From Manis javanica (lineage: Eukaryota; Chordata; Mammalia; Pholidota; Manidae), in the NCBI RefSeq assembly GCF_040802235.1, contig NC_133158.1, forward strand, positions 12,364,001-12,428,000: 64,000 bases of DNA. Reading direction: 5' to 3'. This document shows, in pieces, positions 46,596-57,560 of the stretch. The notes beneath the pieces were generated by a model, which worked only from the letters and a program-made list of their open reading frames with translations, was not told the DNA's origin and ran no database searches. Numbering within the stretch: the stretch's first letter is position 1; each line of letters opens with the position of its first letter. Position numbers and translations under genes: made by a program.

Positions 46596-47692
46596 GGTTT
46601 GAAAGGAGCTGGAATTGAGAAATTTGGGTTCTGGAACAATCAGCAAACATCCCGCATCCAAGCAATGTTGAGGAACAGGAGGTAAATCTCAGTAGTGAGG
46701 TTCACGGAGCAACCAGGAATATAAATACAGCACAACCAGAAAGCATATATGCGCCAAAGGAAGGTACATCCATCAGACTTAATGGAAACAAATGACACAC
46801 TCAAGTTAGGACAATTGGAGGAAGGTTTATTTAGAAAGGACCTATTCACGGAAGCTATTGCTGGTACAATAACCCAGGGCTAGGGGCAGCAAAGGGTCAC
46901 GGCAGAGGGAAGGGGGGTGCTGACAGAGCCCGAGGGGGCTGCCCAGAGGCGGCGCCTGGGGGAGCAGAGAGCTGGAGACAGCCTGGCTGCAGTGAGCTGC
47001 ACAGGAAGGGCCACGGAAACCCTGCCCCCTTCTCTTCTCCCGCCCTCCAGTCTCCAGCAGGGCTCCGTGTGGGCACACTCCAGCTGAATGCCAAAGGGCA
47101 GGGACTCCGCGGGACAGACAGCTGGTCAGCCACCAGGCACAGAGGACGGGTCCGGAGGAACCCGGGAGGCCAAGCCCAGCAAAGGATGGCAGACGGGTGC
47201 AGAGGGGTGAGGAGACACGGGCTGAAGGAGGGGGAGAAGCACACTGGGGTCTCAGGCTGGCTGTGACATGAGGGGGTAGTGACAGCATGCAACGCGCACA
47301 CTTGGCCGTGGGGTGGGAACCGCCCTTTCCCCGGGTGGCGGGGAGCTGAGGCCTGGGTGACGCATGTGGTGGCTGCTGCAGGTCCTGTGAGCCCTGAGGA
47401 CGTTCACCTATGTCTAGCACAGGGCCTTACCTCAAGGGTACTAACCGCTGACTGGGCTGCTGGGTGCTGGAAATGGCTCTCTGGGAGGACACCCCACCAT
47501 CTGGGGCCCTATGAGAACAGGTGTCAGACCAATGACCCCTCCACCCTCACTCAAAGGCACAGTTGAGAAGGAAGCCTCTTTATTCACACCTGGGTCCCAC
47601 TCCCAAGGGACTTTGGTGGCAGAGTTGAGAATGTGCTACATTCAGAAATAGAGTTATGACAGAAGAAAAAAGACACAAGGAAAAAAACTTGT
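46596..47692. other. GC-rich unique DNA, no gene recognised
   Basis: 46860-47500 is GC-rich but has far fewer CpGs than the 18860-19525 island. The 192-residue minus-strand frame at 46842-47420 is Pro/Ser/Leu-rich and reads like a by-product of this composition. No splice or start context supports a gene. Confidence 0.4.
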
Positions 47693-47805
47693 AACTGTGC
47701 CTGGTGACAGATCCTAACTATACTTACTGTGGCGATCATCTTGCAGTATATGCACATACCAAATCATAAAGTTGTGCACCGGCAAGTAATATACATGGGC
47801 TCTAT
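47693..47805 (+). mobile_element. L1MA-type L1 3' end
   Basis: 'gtgacagatcctaactatac', 'tgtggcgatcatcttgcagt', 'accaaatcataaagttgtgc' and 'caccggcaagtaatatacat' match the 3' end of older eutherian L1. A short A-rich tail is not preserved. Confidence 0.75.
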
Positions 47806-48909
47806 CCCTTAACACAAAAGAGTTTCAAAAATAGCACTGTGTCATTCTGGCAGAGGATTCTCTTTGACCCTAGAGGGCTTTGATGTGTAGGGAAAGGACA
47901 AGTTAAACCAAACTCCATGCACTGGGCAGTTTGCTGTTAGAACCACAGGTCTTGTTAAGGAGCTGGCATCAGGATAGGCAGCCAGAGTCTGCCAGTCTTC
48001 AGGATGGTGGGGAATGGAAGGATGGATGTGCCACACAGCTGTGCACAGCAAAGCCAGTCCTGTGAGCAGACAGGGTGCTCCAGATGACAGGGGTCTCCTG
48101 TTACATTCAGGGGGGGCCAGCAGCCCAGAGTGCCTGTCCACAGCCAGTACTCATCATCTCTGAAATACGTTGGAAATAAGGAGCCTGTAACTCAGGTCTC
48201 CTTATACAACTGGCCAGAATGCAAACGGGTCCTAATGCTGTCAGAGAAGAAATTTTTCTCAGGTACAAACAAATAACAATGTCCACCATTCCAGACCTAT
48301 CTCTGGACAAACTGTTGCCGGTAGCCTCTTTGAGCCGCAAGATTCAACCACCGAACCTTGAGATTTGCCAACTGACCAATCCTTGAAGGCAAAGTCTAAA
48401 TAGATGAAATTTTAGAACTGAGAAATACATGATAAAGTACTGTTTCCTGTGGTCCGGCTATTTCATCATTTACATTTTAAGCCATTAAAACACTTTCTAA
48501 CAAGTTGTCTGGTTTATAAAACTGCAAGAGAAAGAGGAGAGGAGCATAGAAAAGGAAAAGGGGTTCTTTAGTGAATGAATGAAGAGAACTTGTTCTGAAC
48601 ATACACTTCATTAACTGGAATTTAAGTTTGTTCTTTATCTCCACTAAATACACATTAAAGAAATATTTAAAGAATTCTAGTTTGCCTGAGGGGTTTTTCC
48701 TTGGGGAAGTCTGAGAGTCCAGTCCCACAAACTAATATTTGTCAAATGTAGAACATGGTTTTGTTGATTTTCCTGTCTCTTGTATTTCTTTCTGACAAAC
48801 TCAAATTCATTGATCACCTACTGTATGCCAGGCTCTAAATGTTGAATATGGCTTACTTTATTTAATATCCCAGGGGTTCTCAGGGATACAGAGACCTTGA
48901 GATCAGACA
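47806..48909. other. Unique intergenic DNA with a reverse L2 piece
   Basis: A reverse L2-like piece occurs at 48795-48850 ('tgatcacctactgtatgcca'). Otherwise nothing recognised. Confidence 0.45.
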
Positions 48910-49140
48910 TATTTTAGACCTGCTCTATCCAGTATGGTTGCCATCAGCCACATGCGGTTATTTTAATTTAAGTTTATTCTAATTACATCAAATTAGAAAT
49001 TAATTTCCTAAATTTTAAATTATCCATTTATCAAGTGCTCAGCAGCCACATGTGGCTAGAGATTACCACATTGCTCAGTGCAGATACAGAGCATTTCCAT
49101 CACCACAAAGTGTTGTTGGACACTACAGTTCTACAATGCC
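48910..49140 (+). mobile_element. Self-complementary nonautonomous DNA transposon
   Basis: 'tgctctatccagtatggttg' and 'ccatcagccacatgcggtta' at the left are echoed by 'agcagccacatgtggctaga' and 'cattgctcagtgcagataca' at the right. The layout is that of an old hAT-type element; a more degraded copy lies at 28618-28790. Confidence 0.7.
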
Positions 49141-49189
49141 CAGGGCTGTTTCAATCTCCTGTGAAATCATTTTAGGCAGAAAAACTGCC
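49141..49189. other. Short spacer
   Basis: Nothing recognised. Confidence 0.35.
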
Positions 49190-49385
49190 ATTAATTGAGC
49201 ACCTCTTGTGAGCTGTTCAAGGTTATATAAGATCATCTCACTAGAGACCAAGCAGCACACATCTCACACCATTTTAAGGATAAAGAAACTTGAGCACAGA
49301 GAGGTTAAGTGACTTTCTCATTACCACTCAGCAAGGGAGTTGCAGAGCCATGGTGTTTAACTTCAAAGGCTTTGCTCATCCAGGT
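49190..49385 (-). repeat. MIR SINE, reverse
   Basis: 'aggataaagaaacttgagca', 'cagagaggttaagtgacttt', 'ctcattaccactcagcaagg' match reverse MIR. Confidence 0.88.
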
Positions 49386-49489
49386 GACTGACGCCTTCCA
49401 AGGGCATTGCCCCCAAGTGTGAATGAAAGTATCACCAGTGTTAAGATGGAGCTGCTGGAGATCCTGGTCCTTCTAACAGAAAAACAGCC

Positions 49490-49690
49490 GCATGCTTTGG
49501 GATCACACAGGCTGGGCGACCTAGCTCTGCTCCAGCATCCACTAGCTCAGTGACACTGGCCAAGTCACCTATCCCCTCTGAGGATGCCTTCAGCACCCAC
49601 CTTGGGGAACAAGAAGATTCAATGAGACAGCACACGCAAAGCACTTAGCATAGTGTCTTATACACTGTAGGTGTTTAGTAAAAGTAAATA
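49490..49690 (+). repeat. MIR SINE
   Basis: 'actagctcagtgacactggc', 'caagtcacctatcccctctg' and 'cttagcatagtgtcttatac' follow MIR order. Confidence 0.88.
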
Positions 49691-50089
49691 TCGTTACTTC
49701 CGGAGTGGATCCCTTTCTCCTATCTACTTGAGTTGGAAACCGCCAAGATTCACCAGGCTAAGTGCAATGCACATTTCCTAGCCTGGCGCGCCCCCTGCTG
49801 GTCACCTCTGGATACATCGCTTGGCCAGGAGTTCCTCAAGGGCTCTAAAACAGAACACCTAACCAGAGCATTCAGGGAGGGAAAAAAAGGTTCCTCCGTA
49901 TTGTACACTTTGCAGCTCCTCTTAGCACTCAGAATAAACTCAGAGCTTGCTAGCTTTGTTGTAATTATTTTCATTGCCTTAACTACTAACCAGATAGAAA
50001 AAAATGTAGCTCTCCGGGACCCCGGTTCCTAGGCTTTTCCAGCTGTGCACCACCTACCAGCCCCATTCAATGCATGCCCCACCTCCTCA
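49691..50089. other. Unique intergenic DNA
   Basis: Nothing recognised. Confidence 0.4.
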
Positions 50090-50290
50090 CCCTTTATTTC
50101 TATCACCACAACCTGTTTATTTCTTTTACAGCACTTACTACAATTTGCAATTATTTTATGTGTCTGGTCATTGATATTACGTCTATGACTCTGCCAGAAT
50201 GCAAGTTGTATGAGGGCAAGGACTTTGTCTTCCTGTACACTGCCTGGTACCAAACAGGTGCTCAATAAATGGTCACTGGGTGAAGGACTG
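50090..50290 (+). repeat. L2 LINE 3' end
   Basis: 'cagcacttactacaatttgc', 'gaatgcaagttgtatgaggg', 'caaggactttgtcttcctgt', 'aggtgctcaataaatggtca' in L2 order. Well preserved. Confidence 0.92.
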
Positions 50291-50369
50291 AATAGAAACA
50301 CACAACAGAGAATTCAAAGCTTAGAAGTAACAGGAATAATAGGAGCAGGAGCCATTTTCCTCCCAAGGC

Positions 50370-50525
50370 ATGCTTCTAACATTCTATCTGTAATCCACAC
50401 AAGGACCCGACAAGGCATGTGGCATTATCTTCAATTTCCAGATGTGGAAATGAAGATTCAGAGAGACAGAGAAGCTTGGCTGAGGTCGTCCAGCTAAACG
50501 TGGCAGAGCCAGCTGAGACCTGGGC
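50370..50525 (-). repeat. MIR SINE, reverse
   Basis: 'gtggcattatcttcaatttc', 'cagatgtggaaatgaagatt', 'cagagagacagagaagcttg' match reverse MIR. Confidence 0.75.
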
Positions 50526-50919
50526 TGCCTGCTTCCGCATTCACCGCAAGAGAAGGGAGAGAGGACGAGGGGTGGGGGGCAGCAGACGCAGAGTCTGGGG
50601 AACTCCAGCCCTCAGGGAACTCTGAACTCTAAACTCTTGGCCAAGGCACAAATAGAGGCTAAAATCGAAGAACGCTCGCCTACTTCCAGCTGATTCTCTC
50701 AGAATATTTTTAGAAGAGAATGATCAAGCAGTGATGGGTTTCTCAACCTTAAACGTGTTTTAGGAGCTTGCTCAGAGCCTCTGGAAGAAAAGCACAGGTT
50801 GGGAACGGCGATGGCAGGGTGTGAAGCATGCCCGCTTCCGGCACAGCTGGCCCTCGTCCACCAGCCATACAGGGAGCAGCGCCCTCAGCTGCCGTGTGCG
50901 GGCTGCCCACCTCCTGACT
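50526..50919. other. Unique intergenic DNA
   Basis: Nothing recognised. Confidence 0.4.
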
Positions 50920-51230
50920 GTATTAGTTACGGCGATACTAGATGCTATAACAAATACCATCTCCCTCCGCAAACTCAATGGCTTAGCACAACAAAAGTTC
51001 ATCTCTCTGGTCAAGTCCAAAATCAGGGCTGGTGACTTGGGTTGGGAGGCAATGAGGAAGCGTCCTCTCCTTCCCGGGGAAGGCAGCAGAGCGTGGGAAG
51101 ACTGATGGGCCAGGCGCAGGGGAGGTGCACATCTCTGCACCACATTCTCTGGCCAGGGCTTGGTCACATAGCCGTAAGTGGCTGCAAAGGAGGCTGTGGC
51201 ATAGAGCCTCATTGTCAAGGGCGACGACCA
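50920..51230 (+). repeat. Ancient interspersed repeat, family not assigned
   Basis: 'tgtattagttacggcgatac', 'caaactcaatggcttagcac' and 'ggccagggcttggtcacata' are landmarks of an old mammalian repeat. I cannot separate the candidate families by eye. Confidence 0.6.
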
Positions 51231-51574
51231 GCCAGCCAGTCTCTGCCTCGGTCCCTGAGCTCTGTGAGGAGCTCCCCAGCCTGGCATGCCTCCTCTCTCC
51301 GATCACAGAAGTGCCAGAAGTGCCCCCATTGCAGATAAGGCTGTGACTGTGATGCCAGCAGAGTGGCCACCTGATCTTTAATCCCCATCCCAGAGGAAAT
51401 GACAGGTCTGTGGTGTTCCCCTGAGGAGAGGCTGGAGGCTTGGAGAAGGAAGCAGAGGCTGGACGCCAACTGCTCAGGTCCTGTCTTGGCTAAGACAGGA
51501 CAACAGCTCTGCCCACCATTTTGGTGTGATTTGCAAAGTCTACCTTGACTTCAATCCGAGATTTATCAAAATTT
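51231..51574. other. Unique intergenic DNA
   Basis: Nothing recognised. Confidence 0.4.
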
Positions 51575-51850
51575 CACTAAGCAAACATTTATTAAGTATC
51601 TACTGTTTTCCAGACATGGTCTTTGGCCTTGAGTTACCAATATAGAAAGAAAAGAATATAAGACCTGTTCTTTATCTGGCTGAGGTTTTGAAAACATCTA
51701 TGATAAAAGTTTGACACAAATAACATTCCAGATTGTATTCAACATGTGACATAAATGATTGAAGTACTATTTATATCCGCATTTTACAGAGGAGGAAGCT
51801 GAGACCTAAAGACACGAAATAACTGTCCGGCGGCCGCCAACCTTAAGCAG
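51575..51850 (-). repeat. L2 then MIR, both reverse
   Basis: 'aagcaaacatttattaagta' and 'tctactgttttccagacatg' are a reverse L2 end. 'cgcattttacagaggaggaa' and 'gctgagacctaaagacacga' are a reverse MIR core. Confidence 0.75.
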
Positions 51851-52879
51851 CAGGAATGAGCTTCGCTACATGACACTGCCTCTGCTGCCCGCTGCAGGTC
51901 CGGACGCACAGTGACACGAGCACAGCGACGTGCACTGTGCTGCAGAACACAGGAGGAGGTGTGCAGTTCCCAGGAGTCACTGCGCCCAAGAGTAACTCAA
52001 ACCTGAGCTCAGGTCATTCCAAGCTGACCCTGGAGGAGGCACTCTGTCTCCCGCTTCCTCAGTTTCCCCTGACCTAGACGACTCCTAAATTCCTTGGTTC
52101 CTCTGAGAGGAGCATGGTTTGTGGGACGGGTGGGACTTGTTGTCAGTGAGATGCAAGTCCTTTCTTTTCTGAGCCTTTGTTTTCCCACCTGTGAAACTGG
52201 AATTAGGTCTGAGTTGCTAATTTTGTATTTCCCTAGTGTCTGGCAGTATAACAGGAGCTCAGTAAATCCTGGTCACCCCCTTCATCTTGCACCTGATTGC
52301 AGATGGCAGGGATTGTGTGAGCAGAGGGCAGATCTCTAAGCTTCGAGCTGCTTCTGAGAGTACAGGGCATCTGATCCTCCATCCTGGGGAACCGGGGGCA
52401 TCTGGGGACCAAGTGTAACACTACACAAAGGTGTCCCCTGCCCTGTCTTCCCCTGTGGCCCATTCATGAAGCTGTAGCCACAATGAATACGGTCCCTTCA
52501 TTCTCTCAGCATCCCCAAAAGAAAAGGCCAGGACTCTGGGGCACTGGGTTCTCAGAGAAGAATATGAGATGTCCCTGCAGGTCTCCCCAGACAGCCTTAT
52601 TTTCTAAGATGACTTTTGGGGTGCTCTCAGGAGCCATGCCCGCCTGCAGATACCAAATAAGGCAGAAGCAGCACGGAGGAAAAGCAGCACTGGGAAAAGG
52701 TTGCCTGGTTACACAGAGAATCTGGGCCACGTGGTCTCCGCCCCTGGAGGCCCCTGGGTGTGCCTGCCGGTATGGGGGGCTCATGGCCCTGCACACTGGG
52801 AAGCTTCCAGACGCTGTGACATCCACCCCAACCCCATCTGCCCACCAGTCAGGCCCAGACAAGTGGACAAGCTTCCTGA
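51851..52879. other. Unique DNA with a MIR piece
   Basis: A short forward MIR piece lies at about 52150-52275 ('ctgagcctttgttttcccac'). Open frames at 52483-53078 on both strands overlap and have no domain. Confidence 0.45.
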
Positions 52880-53030
52880 GCGGGAAAGCGTGGCTCACGC
52901 CCTGACCAGCTGTAGGCAAGTTCATGTGGCCTACCTGTGCCTCTACTTCCTCATCTTTAAAACAATCTAAGATGCACATGCACCTTGCTGGGTTCTTGCA
53001 AGGCTTCAAAACAGGTAAAATAGGAAAAGA
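52880..53030 (+). repeat. MIR SINE
   Basis: 'gaccagctgtaggcaagttc', 'ctctacttcctcatctttaa', 'ttgctgggttcttgcaaggc' follow MIR order. Confidence 0.7.
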
Positions 53031-53250
53031 GCTGAGCCCCGGACATGAGCACAGGAGGCTGGTGATTAAAAAGCTCATGCTGCCCAGTCAGAGCCGGGGG
53101 CTTTTGAAGGCCCAACTGCAAGTCTCAAGTCAGGACTGGCTTCCTAATTTGAGGTCTCAGTGCAAAATGAAATGCAGAGACCCTTGTTCAAAAAGTAGGA
53201 AAGAGGTGCTGTTAAGGGAAGTAAAATATTATGTATTTTTGCTTTTGCAG
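53031..53250. other. Unique DNA
   Basis: Nothing recognised. Confidence 0.35.
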
Positions 53251-53278
53251 TCTCTCTGTCTCTCTCTCTCTCTCTCTC
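53251..53278 (+). repeat. (TC)n microsatellite
   Basis: A 28-bp CT/TC tract, with one interrupting G, preceded by a T-rich run and CAG. Confidence 0.95.
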
Positions 53279-53879
53279 GTGCCACAGTGCTTTTATTTGC
53301 TACATAATGTTGTGGTCCCTGGGGTATGGAGAGAATCAGACCTCTCAGGAGGCTGCCTGCAGCTCGTGTGCACATGCTGCCATTAGCTGCTGGGTGCCTG
53401 GGGGAGCAGGGAAGTGGAGCCAGACGCGCCCCTTCCCCACAGGCCTTCACACCAACCCACACGTTGCAATCTGCACACCAGGAGGCACTAGGCACTGGGG
53501 AGAGGCTCACCCTTGCTGGGCTGCCCACTGATGCTGCTCACGATACTGCCAAGCCACATCCTGCCCCGACACCCTGTGGGGCGTGTGTGCCAACGCCACC
53601 CCTGACCAGGCCCTGACTGCGGGAGAGGGGCAGACTGAGCCAAGCTTTAAAGATATGATTAAGAATTTCAAGACACAACAGCAGAATAAGAAATCCCACG
53701 TGTAGCTCCCCTTTGGCCATACTGGCCCCACACCATGATGGCGACCCTGTGCTGAATTCTTGTCCTGCCTATCAGTAACTCCCCCTTTCTGGCCTTGGTT
53801 TCTCCTTCTCTAAATGAGAGGTCAGGGTGACAGGGATTTCACAGCCTCTTCCAGCTTCTGTATTTTACAGCTCCATCCC
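53279..53879. other. Unique intergenic DNA
   Basis: Nothing recognised. Confidence 0.4.
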
Positions 53880-54010
53880 ACTGACATGTTGTGTGGCCAT
53901 GGCGAGTTCCTTCCCTCCCTGGGCATCAGTTTCTCTATCTGTAGAGCGGGGCCTGAGGTACCTGAAGGCCCCTTCCAAGGGAATACTTGAAGAGGGCCTC
54001 TTCCATCGCC
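53880..54010 (+). repeat. MIR SINE
   Basis: 'ctgacatgttgtgtggccat', 'tgggcatcagtttctctatc', 'tgtagagcggggcctgaggt' match MIR. Confidence 0.75.
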
Positions 54011-54171
54011 CCCTTGTTGGAGGGGACATCTCCCTTCTGCGGAAGGGAAGGTAAACTGACCCAGCAGATGCCTGGGTCTGGGGTTGGCTGGGACGTTCCT
54101 GGTCTCTTCCTCCTGCTGACACTTGGGGACCATGAGGAGACCAAGGGCAGAAGCACACAACAGCCTGTGCT

Positions 54172-54209
54172 GTGGACTGAATGACTGTGTCTGATATCCC
54201 CTAGGAGAC
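54172..54209 (+). mobile_element. MLT1-type LTR, 5' piece
   Basis: 'tgtggactgaatgactgtgt' is the usual MLT1A start. The LTR breaks off here and resumes at about 55005, which points to a later insertion within it. Confidence 0.6.
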
Positions 54210-55004
54210 AGCAGAAAATATACATCGGTCTCTCCCCCCAGTTCTCAGCACAGAACTCTTGAAACCCTTATAATTTCCTGGGTCTGTTGTTCTAACAAGG
54301 CAACAGCGGGTGGCTTCCTGGATGGCATCTGCCACTAGAAAGACCAGACCATGACTAGAAGCTTGGAATTCCAAGCCCCAGAGCCCATCCTAAAGAGAGG
54401 GGAGATGGGCTGGAGATGGAGTTAGCGGCTGATCAGGCCTACATGAGGAAGCCATCGCAAAAACCCCAGGAGTGCGGGATTCAGGGGGCTTCCACATCAG
54501 TGCAGCCATGTACCCTACTCCGCGGGACAGTCACTCCTGCGCTCAGGACCCTCCCAGGCTCGCCCTCTGTATCTCCTCATTGGGCTGTTCATCTGTAGCC
54601 TTTCTCATGCCCTTTAATAAACTGGTGAACTTGAGGAAGCTTTTCCCTGAGGTCTCTGGGCTGCTCTAGCAAATTAACTGAACCTGAAGAGGAGGTCACA
54701 GGAACCTCCAATTTGTAGCCAACTTGGACAGAAGTTGTGGGTAACCTGGGCACCTACTATTTGTTATTGGCATCTGAAGTGGGAGCGGTCTTGAGGGGCT
54801 GAGCCCTTAACCTGTGGGATCTCATGTTATCTCTCAGCAGAGAGTGTCAGAATAGAGTTAAATTATAGGAAACTCCGCTGGTGCCGCAGAATTGCTTAGC
54901 TGGAGAAAACCCCCATATACCTGGTGAGCAGAAGAGTCCGAAGTGAAGTGCTCTGTATGAAAGTAAAGGAGAAACACAGGCGGAGAACTGCAGGTTTTTC
55001 CTTT
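54210..55004 (+). mobile_element. Ancient endogenous-retrovirus-type LTR element, inserted in an MLT1
   Basis: About 800 bp with LTR-like layout: a 'ctgccactagaaagaccaga' block, a poly-A signal region 'tgccctttaataaactggtg', 'gctctagcaaattaactgaa', then 'ctgagcccttaacctgtggg' and 'ttgcttagctggagaaaacc'. I recognise a widespread mammalian ERV-derived sequence but not the family name. No viral gene frame is present. Confidence 0.65.
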
Positions 55005-55320
55005 TAAACCCCCATAATTTTTACACTGAAGCTCTAGCCCACAGTGTGAGGGTACTGGGAGGTGGGACCTGGAGAGGGAATGAGGTTTAGATGATGTCAA
55101 GAGGGTGGAGCCCCCAGAATGGGACCAGTGCCTTGGAAGACACAGGGCCTCCTCTCCCTCCATGTTAGACCCCTCAGAGAGAGCAGCCGTCCGTGAGCAG
55201 GCAGCCACCCCGCCGGGACCGAACCCGCAGGTGCCTTGGCCTTGGGCCGCCCTGCCTCCAGTGCTGTGACAAATAAACGTCTGCTGTAGAAGCCGCTCAG
55301 TCTGTGATATTCCACTGGAG
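55005..55320 (+). mobile_element. MLT1-type LTR, remainder
   Basis: 'ccataatttttacactgaag', 'gtactgggaggtgggacctg', 'tagatgatgtcaagagggtg', 'tgccttggaagacacagggc' and 'agtgctgtgacaaataaacg' follow the MLT1A order. It completes the piece at 54172-54209. Confidence 0.75.
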
Positions 55321-55613
55321 GAACCTCAGGGCGCTAATACTGCCCGGAAGGAAGGCTCCCGACTAACGGGACAGAAGGGGAAAGAAGAGCAGGCTATCCG
55401 GGAAGGCGAGGAGGCCGGTGGCACCCGGCACCTCATTCATCCATGTGTTTTCGGTCGGTCAGTCACTCGCCGGCACAGCCACAGTGGCCTCTGACCCCTG
55501 CTCCCTGCTCCCATGCTGTTCCATTTTAATCCATTCATTCTCCCAACAGCAGCCTGAGGGAGCTGCATGTGATACCCAGACCCGTGCCCGTGCCCGCCTG
55601 TGCGCCCCCATCA
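55321..55613. other. Unique intergenic DNA
   Basis: Nothing recognised. Confidence 0.4.
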
Positions 55614-55960
55614 CTTAGGACTAGGTTCTGCTGTGACAGGAAACTCACTGAGAGTGTCTCACACAAGACAGGAGTTCATCTCCCCCTCACGCAGGCATCT
55701 GCAGCAGGCTGTCCGAGGCTGGACGGCAGCTCAGTGGCGTCAGAATCCAGGCTCTGCCTCGCTCATGGCACCTCCGTCCCTAACTTCTGTTTCCAAGGTC
55801 ACCTCAAAGTTCCAGACGGTGCTGGGGCTCCAGCCAGCTGAGCTGCGTCCCAGCAGCAGCAAGGGCAGGGCTGCCCGCCTCTTGGAGGTCCTGCTCGGAA
55901 GCCCACACCCCACCCCGGCTGCATTCCAGGGGCTGGGGTCTAGGTTACGGCCACCCCTGC
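55614..55960 (+). repeat. Ancient interspersed repeat, family not assigned
   Basis: 'cttaggactaggttctgctg', 'ttccaaggtcacctcaaagt' and 'ggctgcattccaggggctgg' have the layout of an old mammalian repeat. The long open frame across it (55600-56370) is therefore a by-product. Confidence 0.55.
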
Positions 55961-57319
55961 CAAGCAGGCTGGGGACACTGTTCCTACCCGTGGCCGCCGT
56001 GTGCTCAGGCCGACAGCTGCGGGCTTTAGTGACGAGGAAGCAGGGAGAACGCACACGGAATAAAGCCCGTCCTCTCCCGGGCCCCAGCAGGCCCGGCCCG
56101 GGTTCCCGCCCTCTCCCCTCGCAGACTGCGCTCCCTCGCCACGTCAGGCCCTCTCAGCTGCTTTGGGTCCCTCAAAGGCCAAAGCTCTTTCCCACACTGT
56201 GCTCTCCACCAAGTGCTCCCAGGGCCCGAACGCCCCCACCGGCCCCCTGCTCCTCTTCCTGCAGGTCATGGCTTTGGGGTCACGTCCCCGCAGAGGACTC
56301 CCGACCACGCCATCTGATGCCCTTCCCTTCAGGCTTCCCTGACTCTTCCTGTTTTTTCTTTATAGCATGACGGACAATGTCGAGCTGTTTTATTAAATTA
56401 TCTGATGAAAAAAACACGAATGCCCACACCAAATGCCTGCCTTTTTGGTTGAGCTCCCCCAGCAGAAAGGCAGCTCCATGGGGGAAGGGTTTGTGTCTCG
56501 CTCACAGCTGTGTCCCCAGGGGCCCTCTGAACCAACAGCGATGGCTCTCCACTATGGACACTATGGGCCAGGGGCTCAAAAGACAGCAAGAATATCCAGC
56601 TTCCTTCTCAGCTGCAGAGAGGCCAAGAAATCAGACACAGGGTCTGTCTCCTGAAGAGGGGCAGAGATTCGGCCAGGAGGCCAGCCGAGACAGGGGTGCA
56701 GGAGTGCAGTCAGACCCTAGTAACACCCTGCAGCTCCCAGGAGGGTGGCGAGGCCTTTTAGCCTCATTTCTGGCTGTCTCCAATGTGTTGACTCTCATGT
56801 TAAGGTCCCTCTTTTTACATTTATGACCTGTTGTTTATTCCTGACCCTTGAATGCAGCTTTAGATCCATTCTGGAAGAGGGTGGGGTATAAACAAATGAC
56901 TACAAGATAAAATACATAAGGTATTCGTGTGCAGACAGTTGCCAGGAATAGAAAGCTGCTTTAACCAATGCCAGACATGTCCTCTGAACAGCAGAGCCTA
57001 GCACACATCCTACTGGATGTCTTAAAGACTTCAACTGGATGAGTCCAGAAAGCAACTCGCAGCCCCCCTCCCACTGGCCTTCTCCTAGTCTTGGAAATTC
57101 AGTCATCTAAGACCGAAGCCTAGGCCCTCTCCTTAGGGGGCAGTATGACTCCGGGCTTAGAGGAGGGGTTCTAGGACAGACTGGGCCAGGTAATGCCCTG
57201 CTGGGGGCTGTCCTGTGACTGTGGGCACTTCAGCATCCCTGGCCTCTATCCATATCCTCCATCCACCTCCCACCTCTAACTTTGGCAACCAAAAATGCCT
57301 CCAGATACTGCCAAAATAA
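55961..57319. other. GC-rich unique DNA then mixed
   Basis: 55960-56330 is GC-rich but not a convincing CpG island. No exon or RNA gene recognised. Confidence 0.4.
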
Positions 57320-57560
57320 TCTCCAGTTGAGAACCACTGGTTTAGAGCAAGAACTTAAATTTCAGACTCTTTGGAAGCAAATCTCAGCCCTGCCATGGAA
57401 TGTAGGGCAAGTTATTTATATTTCTGGGCCTCAAATTTCTCTGCTATAAAGTGAAGAAAATGTAATCTACTTCATAGATTTAATGTGCTAATATATGTAA
57501 AGCACTTAGAATGGTGCCTGGCACATGAAAGTGTCGTGGTGTAGCTAATATCCCTACTTC
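57320..57560 (+). repeat. MIR SINE
   Basis: 'gaatgtagggcaagttattt', 'tttctgggcctcaaatttct', 'cacttagaatggtgcctggc' in MIR order. Confidence 0.88.

Noticed and set aside
46842..47420. 192-residue minus-strand open frame in GC-rich DNA
   Set aside because: Pro/Ser/Leu-rich by base composition, with too few CpGs for a promoter island and no family resemblance.
48910..49140. Self-complementary segment as a possible microRNA precursor
   Set aside because: The complementarity belongs to an old nonautonomous DNA transposon also present at 28618-28790.
53225..53285. Polypyrimidine tract plus CAG as a splice acceptor
   Set aside because: The downstream sequence is a TC microsatellite with no coding frame of note. 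The acceptor-like look comes from the simple repeat.
55600..56370. 256-residue open frame (+)
   Set aside because: Its first half lies in an ancient interspersed repeat and the rest in GC-rich DNA, where stop codons are rare by composition.
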